A stretch of 64,000 bases of DNA from Bombyx mori (lineage: Eukaryota > Arthropoda > Insecta > Lepidoptera > Bombycidae): contig NC_085114.1 of NCBI RefSeq assembly GCF_030269925.1, forward strand, positions 13,100,001-13,164,000, read 5' to 3'. Numbering within the stretch: the stretch's first letter is position 1; each line of letters begins with the position of its first letter. A program made the translations under genes and the position numbers. Shown here one piece after another: positions 40,101-45,874 of the stretch. Under the pieces are notes generated by a model. That model saw only the letters and a program-made list of their open reading frames with translations. It ran no database searches and had not been told where the DNA came from.

Positions 40101-40312
40101 TGACGTTTCCAGTACTCGTGTGGGCGCGTTCAACATGTAACACGCTTGTTTTTGTTTAATACGTGAAAATTAATAAATATGTAATATTAATTTCGTTTCT
40201 CGTTTAGAGTTACCAAAAGAATACCTCAATGACTATCGAATTATAATAAGTGTGTAATATTAAAACGTACAGTAACAAATATATATATATCGATAAAACA
40301 ATACTCACTCAT
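19072..40312 (-). CDS. 27-exon gene for a LEA-like / perilipin-4-like 11-mer repeat protein (unnamed)
   Basis: I do not recognise a named gene. Exons, 5' to 3' on the minus strand: 40309-40312 (ATG plus A), 38260-38439, 36670-36804, then 21 repeat exons between 35756 and 30432, then 26923-27063, 19353-19546 and 19072-19161 (stop TAG). Joined, they give 2658 nt, exactly 886 codons, with no internal stop, which strongly supports the model. The protein would have a charged helical N terminus (SIGEKTASLF, DRKKKDAEQLAAEKAQ), a central T/A/V/K-rich array of 11-residue units, and an Ala/Lys/Glu-rich helical tail. No signal peptide, membrane segment or enzyme motif is seen. Such 11-mers form amphipathic helices on lipid surfaces in perilipin-4 and on drying in group-3 LEA proteins. 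A lipid-droplet, membrane or desiccation role is inference only. Introns hold a mariner, a LINE and several SINEs. Confidence 0.85.
19353..19546 (-). CDS. 27-exon gene, exon 26
   Basis: Acceptor tttttctcag. It encodes AAVEESKKAAEKAAADASNA, then VTCTVDNTLKRVEGAADE and VDAKIKDADKYLSEKRDN. The donor gttagt at 19347-19352 gives phase 0, which the final exon needs. The nearer gtgata donor would give the wrong phase. The next intron towards the 5' side is over 7 kb and holds the nested mariner/LINE. Confidence 0.82.
19588..19906 (-). mobile_element. 5'-truncated LINE 3' end (family L3)
   Basis: The left end is a T-run followed by cctacctaagctgagag. The body has ggtgagctcacggggctcaa, accggatcggaaacgcg and gcaagcgacgggttcgacga. 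Parts are colinear with the antisense 3' end of the LINE at 45.5-50.7 kb. It lies in an intron of the 27-exon gene. Confidence 0.75.
19941..20340. repeat. Tandem duplication of ~205 bases carrying SINE 3' halves
   Basis: A 43-base sequence (with catataaaggccatatgcgt in it) occurs at 19941-19983 and 20146-20188. Each copy is followed by the same minus-oriented SINE segment (19984-20145 and 20189-20335). Confidence 0.85.
20563..20810 (+). pseudogene. LINE C-terminal fragment, decayed
   Basis: It reads IRWYGHI-like sequence at 20560 and MEENNLTQKDAEDRAKWRSL near 20680. The second is a pattern found at the C terminus of RTE-like LINE proteins. Stops and shifts break it. Confidence 0.5.
20811..21387. 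other. Unassigned intron sequence
   Basis: AT-rich, with a few short similarities to common lepidopteran repeats that I cannot name. No exon signal fitting the 27-exon gene was found. Confidence 0.4.
21388..21465 (+). mobile_element. tRNA-like head of a SINE or tRNA pseudogene
   Basis: ccagtggtgtagtagttaga resembles a tRNA A box, followed about 40 bases later by gtgttcgattcc, a B box. It does not fold into a good cloverleaf by eye. Probably a SINE remnant of another family. Confidence 0.45.
22063..25176 (+). CDS. Jockey-clade endonuclease/reverse transcriptase, open
   Basis: A 1037-residue ORF with no stop. The endonuclease occupies residues ~65-280 (NVRGLHSNLDAVHHHL, LTETQIS, GDFNAHHQEWLG, SSDHCLI). 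The reverse transcriptase occupies ~500-770 (HKSSGPDGIPAVVLK, SSYRPIAITSLLSKVMERII, LDIAKAFDRVWH, NAGVPQGSVLSPTLF and the catalytic HCYADDSTGD). The C-terminal region has EYCSHLWAGAP and FLPRTIRLWNELPS. The first in-frame ATG (22063) lies in mariner-derived/junction sequence, so the first ~60 residues may not be native. The ATG within KKKMKVRKRKR is a plausible alternative. Truncated relatives lie at 27150-27557, 61915-62185 and 63711-64000. Confidence 0.9.
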   Translation: MKRWGPFHALRRSLTQPVVEHILCSVLYSGIVTISPRTSYPAQSHSPNKKKMKVRKRKRVLSATPHSTFNVDFSNVRGLHSNLDAVHHHLETAQPALLFLTETQISAPDDTSYLEYPGYVLEHNFLRKAGVCVFVRADVCCRRLRSLEQRDLSLLWLRVDHGGCTRVYACLYRSHSSDAGSALIEHVQEGTNRVLEQYPSAEVVVLGDFNAHHQEWLGSRTTDLPGRTAYDFALAYGLSQLVTQPTRVPDIEGHEPSLLDLLLTTDPAGYSVVVDAPLGSSDHCLIRAATPLSRPSRRTTTRYRRVWQYLSADWDGLREFYASYPWGRFCFSSADPDVCADRLKDVVLQGMELFIPSSEVPVGGRSRPWYNNASRDAAHLKRSAYVAWDDARRRRDPNISEERRKYNAASRSYKKVIARAKSEHVARIGERLKSYPSGSRAFWSLAKAAEGNFCRSSLPPLRKSDDSLAHSAKEKADLLVKLFASNSTVDDGGATPPNILRCDSSLPEICFTQCAVRRELRLLDVHKSSGPDGIPAVVLKTCAPELTPALTRLYRLSYCANRVPSSWKTAHVHPIPKKGDRSDPSSYRPIAITSLLSKVMERIINIQLLKYLEDRQLISDRQYGFRHGRSAGDLLVYLTHRWAEALESKGEALAVSLDIAKAFDRVWHRALLSKLPSYGIPEGLCKWIASFLDGRSITVVVDGDCSDTMTINAGVPQGSVLSPTLFILYINDMLSIDGMHCYADDSTGDARYIGHQSLSRSVVQERRSKLVSEVENSLGRVSKWGELNLVQFNPLKTQVCAFTAKKDPFVMAPQFQGVSLQPSESIGILGVDISSHVQFRSHLEGKAKLASKMLGVLNRAKRHFTPGQRLLLYKAQVRPRMEYCSHLWAGAPKYQLLPFDSIQRRAVRIVDNPGLTDRLEPLGLRRDFGSLCILYRMFHGECSEELFEMIPASRFYHRTARHRSRVHPYYLEPLRSSTVRFQRSFLPRTIRLWNELPSTVFPERYDMSFFKRGLWRVLSGRQRLGSAPGIAEVHGRR
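22077..25248 (+). mobile_element. Jockey-clade LINE inserted into the mariner
   Basis: About 3.17 kb ending in cctacaagggcaataaa and a 24-base A tail (25225-25248). It interrupts mariner sequence agatg|ccgcg. agatg is present on both sides, with an extra agatgaagagatg filler at the 5' junction. No ORF1 is present, so the copy is 5'-truncated or belongs to an ORF1-less form. Confidence 0.9.
26098..26548 (+). mobile_element. tRNA-derived SINE (Bm1 type), full length
   Basis: Head agtcgtcgtggcctaaagga, B box gttcgaatcccgc, body, then a ~20-base A tail. It lies immediately right of the mariner. Confidence 0.9.
26549..26672 (+). mobile_element. SINE (Bm1 type) fragment abutting the previous copy
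   Basis: It begins within the head (ttcgtatctagcgatgcacc) and runs to ggtgaaggaataacatg. It abuts the A tail of 26098-26548, so one copy probably inserted into or beside the other. Confidence 0.8.
26923..27063 (-). CDS. 27-exon gene, exon 25 (start of C-terminal helix)
   Basis: Acceptor atcttccacag, donor gtaagc. It opens like a repeat (DTINTTVDTTKKAAEEAK) and then becomes an Ala/Lys/Glu-rich helix (KAAEDAKEKARLAAEAAKQE), 47 residues, strongly LEA-like. It lies 3.4 kb from the array. Confidence 0.85.
27150..27557 (-). mobile_element. 5'-truncated Jockey-clade LINE, same family as 22077-25248
   Basis: It encodes the C-terminal ~130 residues (MEPLGLRRDFGSLCILYRMF, LPRTIRLWNELPS). The T-run (tail) is at the left. 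aaacgtct flanks it on both sides (27143-27150 and 27556-27563), a likely target-site duplication. It lies in the intron between exons 24 and 25 of the 27-exon gene. Confidence 0.88.
27664..27928 (+). mobile_element. SINE (Bm1 type, diverged subfamily), 3' portion
   Basis: ggtggtaggacgtcttgcga at the start and gcaataaaaaaaat at the end. It shares gttgtactgttaa with 55434-55660, unlike the main subfamily (gttgtaactatactgag). Confidence 0.8.
27930..29588. other. Unassigned intron sequence
   Basis: Very AT-rich. No exon of the 27-exon gene and no named repeat recognised, apart from possible MITE-like sequence near 28800-29160. Confidence 0.4.
29589..29866 (+). mobile_element. MITE family M2, copy 1 (278 bases)
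   Basis: Terminal inverted repeats of about 31 bases: tgagtcgtctattatcaaag at the left, and its reverse complement pattern (ctttgataatagtcgactca) at the right. A copy of the same length in opposite orientation is at 43442-43719. No ORF. Confidence 0.88.
30003..30150 (-). mobile_element. LINE 3' end fragment (family L3)
   Basis: T-run, ccctaccagcctag, then ggcgagctcacggggctctg and ccctagcaagggcaatgctt. Same family as 19588-19906. Confidence 0.65.
30432..30515 (-). CDS. Repeat exon 24 (28 residues, acidic and degenerate)
   Basis: Acceptor cttccgtag, donor gtacta. It starts like the others (DTVATTL) but continues FNTQDSSDLAE and RPEDVVEGAK. The Lys and Ala are replaced by acidic residues and a Pro. 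Frame and phase are kept. Confidence 0.75.
30643..30729 (-). CDS. Repeat exon 23 (29 residues)
   Basis: Acceptor tttattgtag, donor gtattt. Units DTLASTV, ESTKSTAGSVY and DKGASYVGAAK. Confidence 0.88.
30812..30898 (-). CDS. Repeat exon 22 (29 residues)
   Basis: Acceptor tttatcgtag, donor gtatat. Units GTLAKTV, DATQNVAAAAA and DKSAALFESTK. It starts with Gly instead of the usual Asp. Confidence 0.87.
30968..31066 (-). CDS. Repeat exon 21 (33 residues)
   Basis: Acceptor ttattgtag, donor gtagag. Units DTVANTVHSTV, NLTKNAAASTY and DKGAALVDSAK. Confidence 0.9.
31156..31242 (-). CDS. Repeat exon 20 (29 residues)
   Basis: Acceptor attttatag, donor gtagta. Units DTVAQTV, DKTKTVAASAV and DTSLSYAGAAK. 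Confidence 0.9.
31319..31417 (-). CDS. Repeat exon 19 (33 residues)
   Basis: Acceptor attttgtag, donor gtatat. Units DTVANTVSTTV, DTTKNVAASAV and EKGTSLIETAK. It is the closest single copy to the array consensus. Confidence 0.9.
31494..31592 (-). CDS. Repeat exon 18 (33 residues)
   Basis: Acceptor caattgtag, donor gtagct. Units DTVATTLNTTV, DATKSVASSAV and EKGTSLIGTAK. The intron before it (31593-32053) is the longest inside this part of the array. Confidence 0.9.
32054..32152 (-). CDS. Repeat exon 17 (33 residues)
   Basis: Acceptor ttgtgattag, donor gtgatt. Units DTLANTVHTTV, DTTKNVAASTV and EKGASLIGTAK. Confidence 0.9.
32238..32336 (-). CDS. Repeat exon 16 (33 residues)
   Basis: Acceptor gtattttag, donor gtagaa. 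Units ETVANTVSTTV, DATKNVAAAVV and EKGSTIVGTAK. The first residue is Glu rather than Asp. Confidence 0.9.
32418..32516 (-). CDS. Repeat exon 15 (33 residues)
   Basis: Acceptor caccattag, donor gtaata. Units DTVAQTVHATV, DATKNVAASAI and EKGTTAIGSAK. Confidence 0.9.
32683..32781 (-). CDS. Repeat exon 14 (33 residues)
   Basis: Acceptor tttggtag, donor gtagga. Units DSLTSTVHSAV, DTTKNFGAATV and EKGSAVIGTAK. Confidence 0.9.
32856..32942 (-). CDS. Repeat exon 13 (29 residues)
   Basis: Acceptor tgttgtag, donor gtagta. Units DTVQNTV, DTSKNVAASAV and DKSTSFIGGAR. Confidence 0.88.
33015..33113 (-). CDS. Repeat exon 12 (33 residues)
   Basis: Acceptor acttttag, donor gtagat. Units DNVANTVYSTV, DSTKNAAASVV and DKGSSLIGTAK. 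Confidence 0.9.
33195..33281 (-). CDS. Repeat exon 11 (29 residues)
   Basis: Acceptor ataatatag, donor gtagat. Units DTVASTV, DTTKNAAASAV and EKGATIVGAAK. Confidence 0.9.
33617..33715 (-). CDS. Repeat exon 10 (33 residues)
   Basis: Acceptor cactttgtag, donor gtaaac. Units DTVQNTLQSTV, DTAKNVANTTV and ETGKDYVNTAK. Confidence 0.88.
33801..33887 (-). CDS. Repeat exon 9 (29 residues)
   Basis: Acceptor gtactgtag, donor gtaatc. Units DTLANTV, DTTKKTAQSTY and ETGKTYVDSAK. Confidence 0.88.
33967..34065 (-). CDS. Repeat exon 8 (33 residues)
   Basis: Acceptor tgctttag, donor gtattt. Units DTAQDSLQTTL, NSYVSAAYSAI and DIGRTCLETAK. It is the most diverged of the 33-residue exons and the only one with a Cys. 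Confidence 0.83.
34127..34225 (-). CDS. Repeat exon 7 (33 residues)
   Basis: Acceptor cttttgtag, donor gtatat. Units DTVSNTLQSTA, QGTKNSANIAS and NTTKTYVDSAK. Confidence 0.88.
34425..34615 (+). mobile_element. Common lepidopteran non-coding repeat
   Basis: It opens with accaatattataaacgcgaa, then agtttgtaagaatgtatgg and ttttgatgaaactttac. I remember this opening from widespread Helitron-like or MITE repeats of moths. It sits in the longest gap of the array, where a repeat exon could be expected. Confidence 0.5.
35054..35119 (-). CDS. Repeat exon 6 (22 residues) with GC donor
   Basis: Acceptor ttatgtatag. Units ENTKSAAQSAF and DTSKTFAASAR. The donor reads gcaagt in place of gt, a rare but known GC-AG splice class. 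The phase is the same as for its neighbours. Confidence 0.75.
35535..35621 (-). CDS. Repeat exon 5 (29 residues)
   Basis: Acceptor cctccgtag, donor gtgaaa. Units DTVSSTL, ESTKSAAQTAA and ETGKSYIDTAT. Confidence 0.83.
35691..35756 (-). CDS. Repeat exon 4 (22 residues)
   Basis: Acceptor attctag, donor gtgagt. It encodes DTLSTTADNTKKAAESAI plus NTAK, a short version of the repeat. Confidence 0.83.
35960..36110 (-). mobile_element. LINE 3' end fragment (family L3)
   Basis: gtaggtgagctcacgggctc, tagtgcttcgctgaatttac and accggatcggaatctcgacc identify the family. Diverged, in the intron between exons 3 and 4 of the 27-exon gene. Confidence 0.65.
36670..36804 (-). CDS. 27-exon gene, exon 3
   Basis: Acceptor acgccaacag, donor gtaagg. 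It encodes 45 residues (ADAKHSAIDAIDKELSKVS, then AAGEAADAANKAVADGKK and VLDTTK), Ala-rich and helical. It bridges the N-terminal domain and the repeat array. Confidence 0.85.
37783..38215 (-). mobile_element. tRNA-derived SINE (Bm1 type), full length
   Basis: T-run at the left, complete body, and head ccacgacgact at the right, ending 45 bases from the donor of exon 2 of the 27-exon gene. Confidence 0.9.
38260..38439 (-). CDS. 27-exon gene, exon 2 (N-terminal helical domain)
   Basis: Acceptor gttaacag, donor gtaata. It encodes 60 residues including AFRSIGEKTASLFDRKKKD, AAEKAQEAAHVVEDQVKK and GELIGGAEKSANDAAS. Highly charged, predicted helical, not an 11-mer of the core type. GC-rich relative to its flanks. 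Confidence 0.85.
38440..40302 (-). other. First intron of the 27-exon gene
   Basis: 1.86 kb, AT-rich. It contains small ORFs on the plus strand that have no family resemblance. Long first introns often hold regulatory sites, but none is recognisable. Confidence 0.5.
40309..40312 (-). CDS. Coding start of the 27-exon gene (4 coding bases)
   Basis: The ATG is at 40310-40312, followed by one base and a strong donor gtgagt (40303-40308). It leaves phase 1, as the next exon requires, and the junction codes Ser. The 5' UTR extends rightwards from here. Confidence 0.65.
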
Positions 40313-41475
40313 AGTGACAATTCAAATTAACAACGGACACAAAACAATTAGAAAATAAGTTTTGATATATTTCAAAGAGTATTTACGTGTGATCTTGACA
40401 ACAACAAGGAATAAATGATTTAAAAAAAGAACAACACGTTTTAACAGACATACGTTGTTACAAACAATTAGCGTGGTCTTGTTTTTAGTAAAAAATAAAC
40501 AATCCCTGAAAATAGTCGATAGAGAATGTGCTAAATAAGTATGTGAAACAAGTTCGAATGTATATTTATGGTAACAATTTTTAGAACTCACCAAGGTTCT
40601 TGTCTTTCGGTATGCGTGGAAATAGATACCAAAATTCATTATAAAATCATTTTCAATATACAAAAATTCTAATTAACTACCTACGTTCTTTCATTAGCGA
40701 ATGTATGCCATTAGCTGCTACCCTAATATTAGTGTTGTATTCGTAAATTTCATCTGCATGCATAAATATCGATTGAAATTCAAGTATCAAAATCGACACA
40801 CAAATTCCTTTAGGAAATTTTCCAAAATGGCGCTCGATATTAATTGCCGTGGAAATACGATCTAGGCGTGCCATTTGTCCGATGATCTCGAAATGTTTTT
40901 CTACTAACCAACCAACGTTATAATAAAATTAATGTATGCAAGTGTGAGAAATTGATAAAACTCGTGCACACTACAAGCTACATCGTTAATAAACAAGAAA
41001 TCGATTTAAGCATACGTATTTATTCAATTTTAATGAGTAGTCTAGCCAAGGCTACGTTTAATACGAGGAAACGGGAAAACTATTTAATGGTTTCAGCTGT
41101 TTGAATGTACAAAATGAATGTTTTACTAATGCTATCGAAACTTTTTAATAAAATTGAAGAACAAACAGTTTAATCGATTCAATACTTAATATATAATGTT
41201 TCGGAAAACATACATATGTTACAAAATGAGATCGCATTTGTCGCTTCGCAGAAATATTGGCACCTTTTTTTTTTAAATAATCATCCTCAACTGTTTTAAT
41301 TAAAATTGAAAAGGGCAAGAATGATTTAACGTTTCCCTGTATGTATGTAAAGTTTCGAGATGTTTCCACAATACTCACGCTGTTCCTTATTATAGCACAA
41401 TTGCACAATAGAAATAACTAATTCGCTGTGTTAATGAAAAAGTTTTTTATTTGTTTGCTTTTGAACATATAATAT
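40313..41475 (-). promoter_or_regulatory. 5' UTR / promoter region of the 27-exon gene, with two possible upstream exons
   Basis: The transcript must start here or further right. Two minus-strand donor-like sites are seen: gtgagttc ending a possible exon at 40592, and gtgagtattg ending one at 41379. The second is identical over ten bases to the donor after the start codon. They could end alternative non-coding first exons. No TATA box was identified with confidence. Confidence 0.35.
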
Positions 41476-41915
41476 ACTAGCGGCCCGCTCCGGCTCCGCA
41501 CGGGTCTTTAACAAAAATTTCAACGATATTTGACGTTGTTTTATTTTTTTTAAATAAAATAACTCTTATTGCGGCATAACTATAGTAGTTAGACATATGC
41601 TGTCGCGACACTTTTTGTAAATAATAATGTGTTCTACAAAGTCGTAGTACATTAGTATTTTATTCTATTATCAATCGTTTTCGCAGGGCACGCGATGTAA
41701 AGAATATTTTAGGTTTTTTTTTACACCTTGAGTTACATTATTAGAGTTTTAGTAAGGATCCCTATTTTTTTTCAAAAAAGCTTATAGCCCATGTCAATCG
41801 GGAATAGCGTAGCTTCCAAACAGTGAAGGAATTTTTCAAATCGGTTCAGTAGTTTCGGAGCCTATTCAATACAAACAAACAAACTAATCTTTCCTCTTTA
41901 TAATATTAAGTATAG
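41476..41915 (-). mobile_element. Helitron-like repeat (Lep1-type)
   Basis: It begins actagcggcccgctccggct and ends ctttataatattaagtatag, with aatcggttcagtagtttcgg inside. This is the classical Lep1-like layout in reverse orientation. The name is from memory. Confidence 0.65.
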
Positions 41916-42172
41916 AAGCATAGATCGAAATGTACAGAATCAAATTATATATAATAGTTATTTATACACGTAGATGTTTGAAAGTATTTACGTTAATTAG
42001 TTTGTTGTTCATAGTAGGGGATCCTACTATGGGGTCAGATGAAAGTGTGTATCTGTAGATTGAAAGCGCCAAGATTTAGGTTAAGTACCTAAATGAGTAG
42101 ATTCACATTGAATTCGTTCAGCGTTTTATCTATAAATCTCTGATTACTAAAAATACCAATATTTATTTACAA

Positions 42173-42398
42173 CTAGCTGACCCGGCAGACTTCGTAGTGC
42201 CTCCATCGATAAATAAAAGACCTAAACTTTTGTATAAAATAAACTTAAAACAAACAAAATTGTTATTTTTATTTAATTCCGAGCATTTTCATAATTTATC
42301 TACCTTTTAAACCTTCTCTGGACTTCTACAAATAATTCATTAAGTTCTAGAGTTTTAGCGAGACTAACGAACAGCACTTCATTTTTATATATCAAGAT
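42173..42398 (-). mobile_element. Helitron-like non-autonomous repeat (family H1)
   Basis: actagctgacccggcagact and ataaataaaagacctaaact match 2453-2692 and 14042-14300. Confidence 0.5.
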
Positions 42399-42888
42399 AG
42401 ATAAAAGATTTTAGATTAATTCCCTCAAATCTACGGCACTACACTTCGACAAATTCGAATTTCTGCAACAATAATAATAATAAAAATATTATCACCGCAC
42501 TGATAAAACTGAATAAATAGTACCGCAGAGTACATTAGCGGGATCCACTCGTATTTATTTCGAAGCATCAATCATTGTTACGAAACCAGAGTGCCCGAGC
42601 AATGATCCCAGTGCGACCGACTGAACGCACTATTTTAAAACGTTAAAATTTAGATCGTGGTACTTATATACTGTTTTCCGGTATCACTTAACTTTTTGCT
42701 GCGCTATATCGATAGAAGAGATCACGTTCTGTATTTGTCACTGGACATCAAAAAAGCGAACGAAGCTCACTCGAGGCATAACGTCCAGGTTGCACGCTTC
42801 GAACCATGCAGAATGTCTGTTTCGCGGTAGAAGTAGGCGGAATAGTGGTAGGTTTTGTGGAGAGTAGTTAATGGCTATATAAGCCCCT
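42399..42888. other. Unassigned sequence
   Basis: No ORF or known repeat recognised. There is weak resemblance to a worn SINE near 42815-42850 (cggtagaagtaggcgg). Confidence 0.35.
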
Positions 42889-43280
42889 ATATAAGTTGAG
42901 AGCCTTGAGAGGCTATTTCAACGTAACCTTATCTAGTAGGTGAGCTCACGGGGCTCAAACCTGATGTCGTTGCTAACACGAACCCTAGCAAGAGTCGTGC
43001 TTCGCAGAATCTACTACCAGATCGGAAACGCGACCCACTGAGAAGATCCGGCGAGAAACTCAGTGGGCTGTGTCTGAGGGTTAATTTACTCGTCGAGCCC
43101 TTCGTCGCAAGCGACAGGTTCGACGAAACGGTGACCGATGCTTGAGGTACCTAAAAGCACCGTTAGTGGATCGGGAGGACCCGAAATGACGTGTTTGGGG
43201 CGACGTCGACTGCTTTCCATTCTGTCCGCAGGATCGGGAATGGGGGCAGTTTGCTCGTCCGCTTACAAGGGCAATAAAAA
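42889..43280 (-). mobile_element. LINE 3' end (family L3) joined to a Jockey-type tail
   Basis: 42889-43225 is the best-preserved L3 copy (ggtgagctcacggggctcaa, gcaagcgacaggttcgacga, ttggggcgacgtcgactgct). It is followed at 43240-43280 by gcttacaagggcaataaaaa, the plus-strand 3' tail of the Jockey family at 22077-25248. Confidence 0.7.
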
Positions 43281-43441
43281 AAGGAGGACCATCTCAGTAT
43301 GTTAAAAAGCGTCGGCTGAAAGCGCCATAGTAGCAAGTGGAATATTTTAAAAACAGCGCCATAAACTAGTTACATATTAGAGTAGGATACCAAATTAAGA
43401 CGGAAAGTAACATTTGCTATGTAAATAGTAATAAAAATAAA

Positions 43442-43719
43442 TGAGTCGACTATTATCAAAGCCGGCAATCTGACTTTTGGACAATGATTGGTAAATCAGA
43501 AAAACGAATTATTGACTTTGTATTCCATTGGCAGTCACAAAACTCTTCGGAACGACATCTTAGATAAATAACAGGTTAAGTATTAACCTTTATTTAATGC
43601 AGGTTTTGAACCGTATTCTTTGAAGGAGACGATTATATTCAAATCAATCTGTATTGACATATCAATAAAAAACTTTTGTCCAAATGCACAGATTGCCACC
43701 TTTGATAATAGACGACTCA
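43442..43719 (-). mobile_element. MITE family M2, copy 2 (278 bases)
   Basis: Left end tgagtcgactattatcaaag, right end ctttgataatagacgactca reversed in order. The interior is the reverse complement of 29589-29866. The equal lengths suggest both are complete. Confidence 0.88.
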
Positions 43720-43868
43720 AATAATTGAGATTTTAAACATGTACTGCTTATTATCTAACTATAAAAATCACAAAAATATGAAATTTTTCAACCCAGCACA
43801 CGTGACTCTATTTAAAACTGCTATATTCATAATATCATTTCCAATTCCTGCACTAGCGCTATTTCGGT

Positions 43869-45238
43869 TTCCGTGCTCACTTTCAGAACCTGGTCCCTCG
43901 TTTGTTGGGGGTGGCCGGCGCGTTAAGCCGGCTTCTGCCCAACGTCGGGGGGCCTGACCAGGTGACGCGCCGTCTCTATACGGGGGTGGTGCGATCAATG
44001 GCCCTATACGGGGCGCCCGTGTGGGGCCAGTCCCTGGCCGTGGGGGTGGCGAAGCTGCTGCAACGGCCGCAACGCACCATCGCGGTCAGGGTCATCCGTG
44101 GTTATCGCACCATCTCCTTTGAGGCGGCGTGTGTACTGGCTGGGACGCCGCCTTGGGTTCTGGAAGCGGAGGCGCTCGCCGCTGACTATAAGTGGCGGGC
44201 TGACCTTCGTGCCCGGGGCATGGCGCGTCCCAGCCCCAGTGTGGTCAGAGCGCGGAGGGACCAATCTCGGCGGTCCGTGCTGGAGTCATGGTCCAGACGG
44301 CTGGCTGATCCTTCGGCTGGTCGTAGGACCGTCGAGGCGATTCGCCCGGTCCTTGTGGATTGGGTGAATCGTGACAGAGGACGCCTCACTTTCCGGCTCA
44401 CGCAGGTGCTCACTGGGCATGGTTGTTTCGGTGAGTTCCTGCACCGGATCACAGCCGAGCCGACGGCAGAGTGCCACCATTGTGGTTGCGACTTGGACAC
44501 GGCAGAGCATACGCTCGTCGCCTGCCCCGCATGGGAGGGGTGGCGCCGTGTCCTCGTCGCAAAAATAGGAACCGACTTGTCGTTGCCGAGTGTTGTGGCA
44601 TCGATGCTCGGCGACGACGAGTCGTGGAAGGCGATGCTCGACTTCTGCGAGTGCACCATCTCGCAGAAGGAGGCGGCGGGGCGCGTGAGAGACGCACAAT
44701 CCCGCCGCCGTCGAGCGGGGGCCAGGGAGGCGGATCTCGCCCAAGCCCTGGCCCTCTAAGTGTTTCGGGTCCCCCTCACATGTCGGTCTGGGGACCGGCG
44801 AGGGGGGCCTAAGAAGACGACGTGCAAGCTGCTCTGCACGCGTTTTACGCAAGAGCATCCGGGTGATGGAAGGCCGGCTATCCTCGACCCACGCTGGTTC
44901 TGACCCAGCGGGGTATTCCGTAGGATAGACCATTCTAACCGGCGCCATCTAGGTGGGCTTCGGATAGCCTGCCGACCGAGAGGGCTGGTGGTCGTGGCGC
45001 CGACGACCGCCAGTCCGGCGTCCCGAGGGGGAGGGTGATGGGAGAGATGTGCTCCGCACTAAACGCTTCACTTTCCCCCCTTTGCCTTGTCATGAGTTCT
45101 GTCTCATGCGAGGTTTGGACGTTGGTTGTTGAGCGACAGGAGGTTTTAGTCAGTTCGACTCTGACATACCCCGCCCAGTATCCCCAGAAAAGGGCGGAAG
45201 TCCGGCGATTTCCTCCTGACCAAAAAAAAAAAAAAAAA
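43869..45238 (+). mobile_element. 5'-truncated R1-clade LINE with target-site duplication
   Basis: 1370 bases ending in a 17-base A tail. A perfect 14-base duplication, agcgctatttcggt, lies at 43855-43868 and 45239-45252. GC-rich compared with its surroundings. Confidence 0.92.
43871..44759 (+). pseudogene. R1-clade LINE ORF2, C-terminal remnant
   Basis: An open frame covering only the thumb and C-terminal part of the reverse transcriptase protein. It starts RAHFQNLVPRLLGVAGALSR, then RRLYTGVVRSMALYGAPVWG. Near residues 190-220 is the Cys/His motif CHHCGCDLDTAEHTLVACPA, typical of R1-like proteins. The endonuclease and catalytic YxDD are missing through 5' truncation. Stop at 44757-44759, followed by about 480 bases of 3' UTR. 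Confidence 0.88.
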
Positions 45239-45292
45239 AGCGCTATTTCGGTGAGTCTTCCAACAATACCTTGCTGTTTGCAGGTGAACACT

Positions 45293-45460
45293 GTAAGAGT
45301 GCAGGGGAGTCGTTTAGTGGGTGGGCTCTAAAATCCTTGGGCCCGCGGTCTGCTCACAACACCATGCAGATCGTTGAGTCTCACATACCCCGCGCGCCCC
45401 ATTTGCGCGGGGACCTCGTAAGAGGTTCGGCCCTCTACCCGAAAAAAAAAAAAAAAAAAA
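45293..45460 (+). mobile_element. Second short LINE 3' end with target-site duplication
   Basis: 168 bases with a ~19-base A tail. The duplication aggtgaacact lies at 45282-45292 and 45461-45471. The tail motif ccccgcgcgccccatttgcg and the wording before the A run resemble R1-type 3' ends. Family assignment is tentative. Confidence 0.8.
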
Positions 45461-45620
45461 AGGTGAACACTTTTTCCCCTTGTCCCATACAAGATTGTCC
45501 TCCTTACCTCTACCTCATTCCGATAGAGGCACCCGTCACGTGCGGACGTGCTCATCGTCCACTCGATCGCCCGGTCTTTGTTCGCCCGGCTTTTGTTAGC
45601 CCGGCCATTGTTCGCGCGGC

Positions 45621-45771
45621 CTGTGTTTGTGGTACATCTGCCGACTAAGTGCTCTTTCTGGAAGTTTTTATTTGTTTTGTTTCCTTTTGTTGTTTCTGTG
45701 TTCGTGGTACATCTGCCGACAAAGTGGTTTCCTGCAAGTATTTATTTGTTTTGTTTCTTTTCGTAATTTCT
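45621..45771 (+). repeat. Two tandem ~75-base repeats in the LINE 5' UTR
   Basis: gtggtacatctgccgac occurs at the start of each unit, followed by tttatttgttttgtttc. Tandem 5' repeats often carry the internal promoter of non-LTR elements; that role is inference. Confidence 0.75.
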
Positions 45772-45874
45772 GTTTTGTTGCTTTTTCTTTGTCCTGTAGT
45801 AATCGCGCCGCATTGCCACCTGTGTTCAATAGAACCGCTCAGGTCCGAGAAGTTGGGGCCTCGCCGCAAGGCGA

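Noticed and set aside
43804..43811. actcta as the left target-site duplication of the large LINE (right flank after the A tail starts ctctaccc)
   Set aside because: Only about six bases agree, which is expected by chance. The 5' limit of the element is left open.
44286..44948. 220-residue minus-strand frame across the R1-type LINE
   Set aside because: GC-rich antisense shadow of the ORF2 remnant; no motif.
45250..45284. A 30-base mini-intron (gtgagt ... tttgcag) between the two LINE tails
   Set aside because: Far too short to splice. It is the interval between two insertion duplications.
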